Below are positions 59,691 through 64,000 of a stretch of DNA of 64,000 nucleotides, piece by piece. The stretch is from Phyllobacterium myrsinacearum (lineage in GTDB: Bacteria; Pseudomonadota; Alphaproteobacteria; Rhizobiales; Rhizobiaceae): NCBI RefSeq assembly GCF_002980555.1, contig NZ_PVBT01000004.1:124001-188000 (forward strand), in the 5' to 3' direction. Each line of letters opens with the position of its first letter. Positions within the stretch are counted from its first letter, which is position 1. The notes beneath the pieces were generated by a model, which searched no databases, was not told the origin of the DNA, and saw only the letters and a list, made by a program, of their open reading frames with translations. The translations under genes and the position numbers were made by a program.

Positions 59691-61076
59691 TTACGTTCGG
59701 CTGAACCGCATTTCGCTTACCCGCCCATCGTCACCGCGGCGAACAAGCCAATGCATCTGATAGGCATATTCGGTTGGCAGGCTGTAATGACGGATGTTCC
59801 TGTCGGGGTTTTGGCCGTGTTCCAACAGTTGCAGCGTGCTGTTGGTGCAATTCACGCCGCCGCTCGCAATCAGCTGCTGGAACCATCCATTGCCCGACCA
59901 GGCTTCCCAGGCTTCCGCCGTGAAGGCTTCAGCCGCAGGGTGGCCGGTCAGGATGGAGCGCAGCAGAATGCGGTCGTTGATCGTCGAGGCCGGATCAGTG
60001 TCCTCGATCGGCGCATAGGGTGCCAATGCCGGGTCGACAAAGCCAGCGATTGTCTGGGCGACATGAGCGATGCAAGCTTCCTGAATGTTCGCCAGCACCG
60101 CGACGGAAACACCCTGTGCCGGAAAACGTGCGATTTCAGCCCTGAATCCATCCCATGTGCCGCCATGCCTGATCTTGTGATGGCCGCGAATTTCAGTGTT
60201 TTCCCAACCGAGGGCATAATTGTTGAAGGCGGGGTAACCATTGTTCAATAGGGTTGGTTCGAACATGACCGAGAGGAGTTCCGGCGGCAGGACCCGCGGC
60301 GACTCCAGCTCGATCAGCCAATGGGCAAGGTCGCGTGGCGAGAAATAGAGCCCGCCATCTGCCGTGCGTAGCAATGTTGGCGCGGTCCAATGCCTGCTGG
60401 TCAAGGCGCCGGTTTCAATGCTGTGTCCGGCCGCGCGGTTTGGGACAATATCGAACCAGCTTGCCTCGCGGGCTGTGGCCATGCCGATTGGCTTGAACAC
60501 GCGATCCTTCAACAAGGTGTAATAAGGTTCGCCGGTGATCCGCTCTATGATAATCCCAGCCAGGACGTAGCCGATATTGCTGTATTCGTAGCTTTCACCG
60601 GGCTGAAAGACGAGCGGTGACAGCGCCGCCAGTGCGACCAGCTGATCGCTGCTGTAGTCCTGCCATACATTGATCGGTACGACGCCGTCTTGAATAGGCG
60701 TTGGCGCGAAAACCTCCGCGAAGTTGCCAAGCCCGCTCGTCATCGAAAGCATCTGTCGAATGGTAATGGCGGACCAGATTGCAGGCCCCTCGGGGATATA
60801 GCGGGTGAGCGGGTGATCGAGATCGATGCGGCCATCTCTCGCCAAAAGCAGAATCGCCGTGGCGGTAAACATCTTGGCGGTCGATCCCGACTGGAAAATC
60901 GTATCCGGCGTAACCGCAACCTTGTGTTCGATATTTGCCAGGCCGTAGCCTGCAAGATGCACGATCTGACCGTGCTGGACAACGGCGACCCCAAGACCCG
61001 GAATCTGTTGTTGTTCTATTTCTGAGTTAAGATAGTCATTCAAGGCACTGGTGAAACTCACAGCACTTTCCTCCAT
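59691..61076 (-). CDS. Serine hydrolase, class C beta-lactamase fold (MlrB/peptidase S12-like)
   Basis: A 461-residue serine hydrolase of the beta-lactamase fold. The SXXK motif is S65-TA-K68 in SGSTAKMF and the YXN motif is Y165-S-N167. Later HKIRHGGTWDGF contains the third-motif region. No signal peptide is visible, so it is probably cytoplasmic and acts on imported substrates, unlike most beta-lactamases. MlrB of the microcystin pathway has this fold. It lies 43 bases after oppF and 76 before the MlrC-like gene. Confidence 0.85.
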   Translation of the reverse strand: MEESAVSFTSALNDYLNSEIEQQQIPGLGVAVVQHGQIVHLAGYGLANIEHKVAVTPDTIFQSGSTAKMFTATAILLLARDGRIDLDHPLTRYIPEGPAIWSAITIRQMLSMTSGLGNFAEVFAPTPIQDGVVPINVWQDYSSDQLVALAALSPLVFQPGESYEYSNIGYVLAGIIIERITGEPYYTLLKDRVFKPIGMATAREASWFDIVPNRAAGHSIETGALTSRHWTAPTLLRTADGGLYFSPRDLAHWLIELESPRVLPPELLSVMFEPTLLNNGYPAFNNYALGWENTEIRGHHKIRHGGTWDGFRAEIARFPAQGVSVAVLANIQEACIAHVAQTIAGFVDPALAPYAPIEDTDPASTINDRILLRSILTGHPAAEAFTAEAWEAWSGNGWFQQLIASGGVNCTNSTLQLLEHGQNPDRNIRHYSLPTEYAYQMHWLVRRGDDGRVSEMRFSRT

Positions 61077-61119
61077 GATATAAGCGGTAGGCGGGGTTCA
61101 TTGGTGTTGCTGCCGGCCC

Positions 61120-62127
61120 CTAGGGAACAGCGCTCAACCGTGTATCAATCTGCTGCACGGTCTCCGGCCTTGCCTCGCCGGCCAATGGGTGGTGGCATGC
61201 CGCCTGATGACGATCGGTGAGCGGCTGAAGCGGTGGCAGCGTTGTGCGGCAAAGCCCGGATACCCGTGGGCAACGCGCGGCGAAAGCACATCCGGGCGGC
61301 GGGTTGTAACCGCTTGGAATTTCGCCCGAAAGCCGCGCAATCGTGCGGCGCTGGCGTGGATCGGGTTCAAAGGTACTGTCAAGCAATGCCCGCGTGTAGG
61401 GATGGGCCGGCAGCGCGTCGCTGGGCATGATTTCAACAATGCGGCCAAGGTACATGACAAGGATTTTGTCGCAGAAGTAACGCACCAGGCCGAGATCATG
61501 CGAGATAAAAAGATAGGTCAGTCCCAGCGACTCCCGCAGCCGGTTGAGCAGTGCGATGATCTGCGCCTGCACGGAGACATCCAGAGACGCGGTCGGCTCA
61601 TCAAGCACGACCAGTGACGGGTTGAGCGCAAGGGCGCGGGCAATGCCAATGCGCTGTTTTTGCCCGCCCGACAATTGATGCGGATAGCTGTGCGTCAGCG
61701 CCGGGTTCAACCCGACCATCTCAAGAAGCGACGCCACGGTTGCGTCCGCTGATTTGAGTTTTACGCCCTGAACCTTGAATGGTTCGAGCAGTGCATCCCG
61801 CACGCGGTATCGGGGATCGATTGCGGAATAGGGGTCCTGAAAGACCAGTTGCATGCGTTGCCGCAAACGGCGCAAATCTGCGCGCGACAGGGACGCCATG
61901 TCTATGCCATCGAACCAGACCGATCCCTCGCTGGGTTGGATCAGCCGCAGGATCAGACGTGCCAATGTGGATTTACCGCAGCCGGATTCACCGACAACGC
62001 CAAGGATCTGGCCGCGGGCAAGGGTGAACGAGACATCGCTGACGGCATGAAATACCTGGCGTTTTTGAAACAGGCCCGCATTCGTGAAGCGGCGGCTGAG
62101 GTGGTCGACAGAAAGAAGATCGCTCAT
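61120..62127 (-). CDS. oppF: Oligopeptide ABC transporter ATPase OppF
   Basis: A 335-residue peptide-transporter ATPase: Walker A GESGCGKST, signature LSGGQKQRIGIARAL, Walker B LVVLDEPTASLD and the C-terminal oligopeptide extension with CAFAARCPRVSGLC cysteines. It overlaps oppD by four bases. It is the second ATPase of an Opp/Dpp importer whose binding protein is outside the window. Confidence 0.93.
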   Translation of the reverse strand: MSDLLSVDHLSRRFTNAGLFQKRQVFHAVSDVSFTLARGQILGVVGESGCGKSTLARLILRLIQPSEGSVWFDGIDMASLSRADLRRLRQRMQLVFQDPYSAIDPRYRVRDALLEPFKVQGVKLKSADATVASLLEMVGLNPALTHSYPHQLSGGQKQRIGIARALALNPSLVVLDEPTASLDVSVQAQIIALLNRLRESLGLTYLFISHDLGLVRYFCDKILVMYLGRIVEIMPSDALPAHPYTRALLDSTFEPDPRQRRTIARLSGEIPSGYNPPPGCAFAARCPRVSGLCRTTLPPLQPLTDRHQAACHHPLAGEARPETVQQIDTRLSAVP

Positions 62128-63077
62128 GCTGCGTCCGCCCTATGACAGGCGACGCCGTGATCGCTGATACCGGTCCGCAGGACCGGAGTTTCCTCACGGC
62201 ATTGATCAGACACGCGCGGGCAACGGGGATGGAAGCGGCAACCGGCGGGATGGGCGGCCGCCGTCGGCACCATGCCGGGAATAGGTTGCATGCTGCCGCG
62301 CAGCATATCGCGGCGGGGAATGCAGCGGATCAATGCCTGGGTGTAGGGATGACGCGCGTCCTCGAAGATTGCATTGACCTGCGCGCGTTCGACGACCCGG
62401 CCGCAATACATGACCGCGACCCGGTCGCACGTCTGGGCAACGACACCCATGTCATGCGTGATGAGGATCATGGCCAATCCCCGCCGTTTGACCAGCTCGA
62501 CGAGAATCTGAACTATTTGCGCCTGAACCGTGACATCGAGCGCAGTCGTCGGCTCATCGGCAACGAGAAGTTCGGGATCTCCTGCCAGGGCCATAGCGAT
62601 CACGATGCGCTGTTTCATGCCGCCGGAGAGCTGATGCGGGTAAAGGGCATAGACCCTGGCCGGGTCCGGAATCCGGAGGTCGGCCATCAGCTCCAGGCTG
62701 CGCGCACGGGCAGCGCTGCGATCAAGTCCGAGATGCAGTCGTGCCGCCTGGTCGATCTGCGGCCCGACTGGCATCATTGCATCGAGGGATGTCATCGGAT
62801 TTTGTGTGATGAGAGCGATGCGCCCGCCGCGCAAGCGGCGCAACTGCCGTTCAGCCAGGCCAACAAGGTCAGTGCCGTCAAAGCAGATCCGGCCCGCCAT
62901 GACCCGGCCGCCGACGCGCGGCAGAAGCCCCATGATGGCGGTCGCGGTCAGCGACTTGCCGGATCCGGATTCCCCGACAATGCCAAGGATTTCACCCCGG
63001 TCGATGCTGAAGGCGACATCGTCGACCGGAGAGAATGCTCCGAAACCGATCTGCAGCCCGTCTACAGTCAAAAGCAT
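62124..63077 (-). CDS. oppD: Oligopeptide ABC transporter ATPase OppD
   Basis: A 317-residue peptide-transporter ATPase: Walker A GESGSGKSL (Ser then Leu after the Lys), signature LSGGMKQRIVIAMALAG, Walker B LLVADEPTTALD and the extension with CRFHPRCPRVSDQC. It is 2 bases after oppC and coupled to oppF. Peptide specificity is inferred from the operon. Confidence 0.93.
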   Translation of the reverse strand: MLLTVDGLQIGFGAFSPVDDVAFSIDRGEILGIVGESGSGKSLTATAIMGLLPRVGGRVMAGRICFDGTDLVGLAERQLRRLRGGRIALITQNPMTSLDAMMPVGPQIDQAARLHLGLDRSAARARSLELMADLRIPDPARVYALYPHQLSGGMKQRIVIAMALAGDPELLVADEPTTALDVTVQAQIVQILVELVKRRGLAMILITHDMGVVAQTCDRVAVMYCGRVVERAQVNAIFEDARHPYTQALIRCIPRRDMLRGSMQPIPGMVPTAAAHPAGCRFHPRCPRVSDQCREETPVLRTGISDHGVACHRADAA

Positions 63078-63079
63078 GA

Positions 63080-63931
63080 CTAGGCCTCCCTGAGTTTTGT
63101 GCGGATATCCAGCGCAGCGATAATCGCGTCGCCGAACAGGTTGAGGAAGATCACCGTGAGTGCCACCGCCAGACCGGGGAGCAGTATCACCCAGGGCGCG
63201 ATGAAGAGCTGAGCGGTGCCGGAACTCATCATTGCGCCCCAGCTGGGTGTCGGCGGCTGTGCCCCCAAACCGAAGAATCCGAGTGTCGCCTCGAGGATAA
63301 TGGCATCGCCCGTTGCCAGCATTGCCGCCACGAGGACCGGCGCCAATACATTCGGCAACAGATGGGCAAACAGGATGTGGGTGTGGCCGGCCCCGAGATT
63401 GACGGTGGCCTCGACAAAGGTTTCGCCTTTCAAAACCATGACCTGGGTGCGCGTCAGCCGGGTGAACTGAGCGAGATAGGCGATGGCGATGGCAAGCACG
63501 ACCCCCTGTAATCCCGGCCCGATGATCGCGACAAGCATCAGCGCAATCAGGATTTCCGGGAATGACCAGGTCAAGTCGACCGCGATCATGACGACACGGT
63601 CAAAGGTACCGCCGAAGTAGCCGCACACTGCACCGAGAATGAGGCCCGAGAGTACGGAGACGCTGATCGCGGTGACACTGACGGAGAGCGAGGTGCGGGC
63701 ACCGGTGATCAGGCGCGACAACACATCACGTCCGAATTCATCGGTGCCCATGAGATGGGTCATTGATGGCGGCTGGTTCATGATCGTCAGATCCTGCTGG
63801 TCATATGGATAGGGCGACAACCAGGGAGCAAAGACTGCTCCGACGATCAGAAGGAGAAGGTAGGCGGCGGCTATGCTGCCTTTGACCGATGCAAGAGTCT
63901 TGATGACGGGCAGTGCATGCAGAGCTTTCAT
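63080..63931 (-). CDS. oppC: Oligopeptide ABC transporter permease OppC
   Basis: A 283-residue permease with about six membrane segments and the family entry GTDEFGRDVLSRLITGARTS. The EAA-type loop reads EATVNLGAGHTHILFAHLLP. Its ATG overlaps the end of oppB as ATGA. Confidence 0.93.
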   Translation of the reverse strand: MKALHALPVIKTLASVKGSIAAAYLLLLIVGAVFAPWLSPYPYDQQDLTIMNQPPSMTHLMGTDEFGRDVLSRLITGARTSLSVSVTAISVSVLSGLILGAVCGYFGGTFDRVVMIAVDLTWSFPEILIALMLVAIIGPGLQGVVLAIAIAYLAQFTRLTRTQVMVLKGETFVEATVNLGAGHTHILFAHLLPNVLAPVLVAAMLATGDAIILEATLGFFGLGAQPPTPSWGAMMSSGTAQLFIAPWVILLPGLAVALTVIFLNLFGDAIIAALDIRTKLREA

Positions 63932-64000
63932 GACCGCACCTCGCGCTGGCGTGGGTCCATTGCTGCCTGGATGATGTCACCGAGCAGTGTGCCAAGAATG
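63928..64000 (-). CDS. oppB: Oligopeptide ABC transporter permease OppB, C-terminal end only
   Basis: The last codons of a gene cut by the right edge: GTLLGDIIQAAMDPRQREVR and stop. The pattern G-x-L-L-x-D-x2-x2-A-x-D-P-R is the usual C-terminus of DppB/OppB permeases. It overlaps the oppC start by four bases. Confidence 0.85.
   Translation of the reverse strand, partial: ILGTLLGDIIQAAMDPRQREVRS

Noticed and set aside
59691-61076. Annotating the serine hydrolase as an antibiotic-resistance beta-lactamase
   Set aside because: No signal peptide and its place in a peptide-uptake operon argue against periplasmic beta-lactam defence.
1-64000. Search by eye for CRISPR arrays, tRNA genes, rRNA and intact insertion sequences
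   Set aside because: No regularly spaced repeats, cloverleaf-like genes or transposase frames were noticed.

Overview
The window reads as a moderately GC-rich alphaproteobacterial replicon, most likely from the Rhizobiales (Phyllobacterium, Ochrobactrum/Brucella or Rhizobium relatives). Three things point there: the ectoine cluster enuR-ehuABCD-eutABC with its divergent asnC-ssd-aminotransferase arm, a minCDE operon, and a RirA-type iron box. In several Rhizobiales minCDE, and in Sinorhizobium meliloti ehu/eut, lie on a chromid or megaplasmid, so a secondary replicon is plausible, but no replication genes are visible. There are no rRNA or tRNA genes, no intact insertion sequences and no CRISPR.

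Layout. 1-11.4 kb: ectoine/hydroxyectoine uptake and catabolism with a MocR regulator and three copies of a shared motif that may be its operator. 11.6-15.1 kb: DoxX protein, a small membrane protein, a TetR regulator overlapping an Lnt-like nitrilase, and a small ORF. 15.1-17.0 kb: minCDE. 17.1-20.1 kb: Lrp regulator divergent from a cysteine-desulfurase-like enzyme and an ETHE1-like metallo-hydrolase (likely sulfur/cysteine handling). 20.3-22.7 kb: orphan peptide-type binding protein plus an alkaline-phosphatase-superfamily phosphodiesterase. 22.7-23.9 kb: degraded DNA. 23.9-29.4 kb: ABC-F ATPase, LysR/SDR pair, GlcG-like protein, monooxygenase-fold protein and a SigJ-type sigma factor.

29.5-35.0 kb is a five-gene lipid operon resembling E. 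coli ynbABCD, with an added PlsC-type acyltransferase and a possible 34-residue membrane peptide. Its genes overlap or are closely spaced, and its CDP-alcohol transferase carries two Asp-to-Asn changes in the family motif. 35.1-38.1 kb: MFS exporter and AraC regulator flanked by remnants. 38.2-42.7 kb: a methyltransferase and a siderophore ABC importer behind an IRO-box. 42.9-47.2 kb: one 1436-residue protein resembling the C-terminal part of a Tc (insecticidal) toxin A subunit, without TcB/TcC partners. 47.4-49.9 kb: ArsR-SRPBCC pair, CDF transporter and two facing gene remnants.

50.0-52.9 kb encodes a fusion of an S10 serine carboxypeptidase with an S53 sedolisin. 52.9-56.8 kb: a heterodimeric ABC exporter with one degenerate ATP site. 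56.8-64.0 kb: an oligopeptide ABC importer (oppBCDF, B cut by the window edge) running into an MlrB-like serine hydrolase, an MlrC-like M81 metallopeptidase and a DadA-like FAD enzyme, probably a peptide-uptake and degradation operon. The least described and most interesting parts are the ynb-like lipid operon, the solitary Tc-like protein, the S10-S53 fusion and the opp-mlrBC-like operon.
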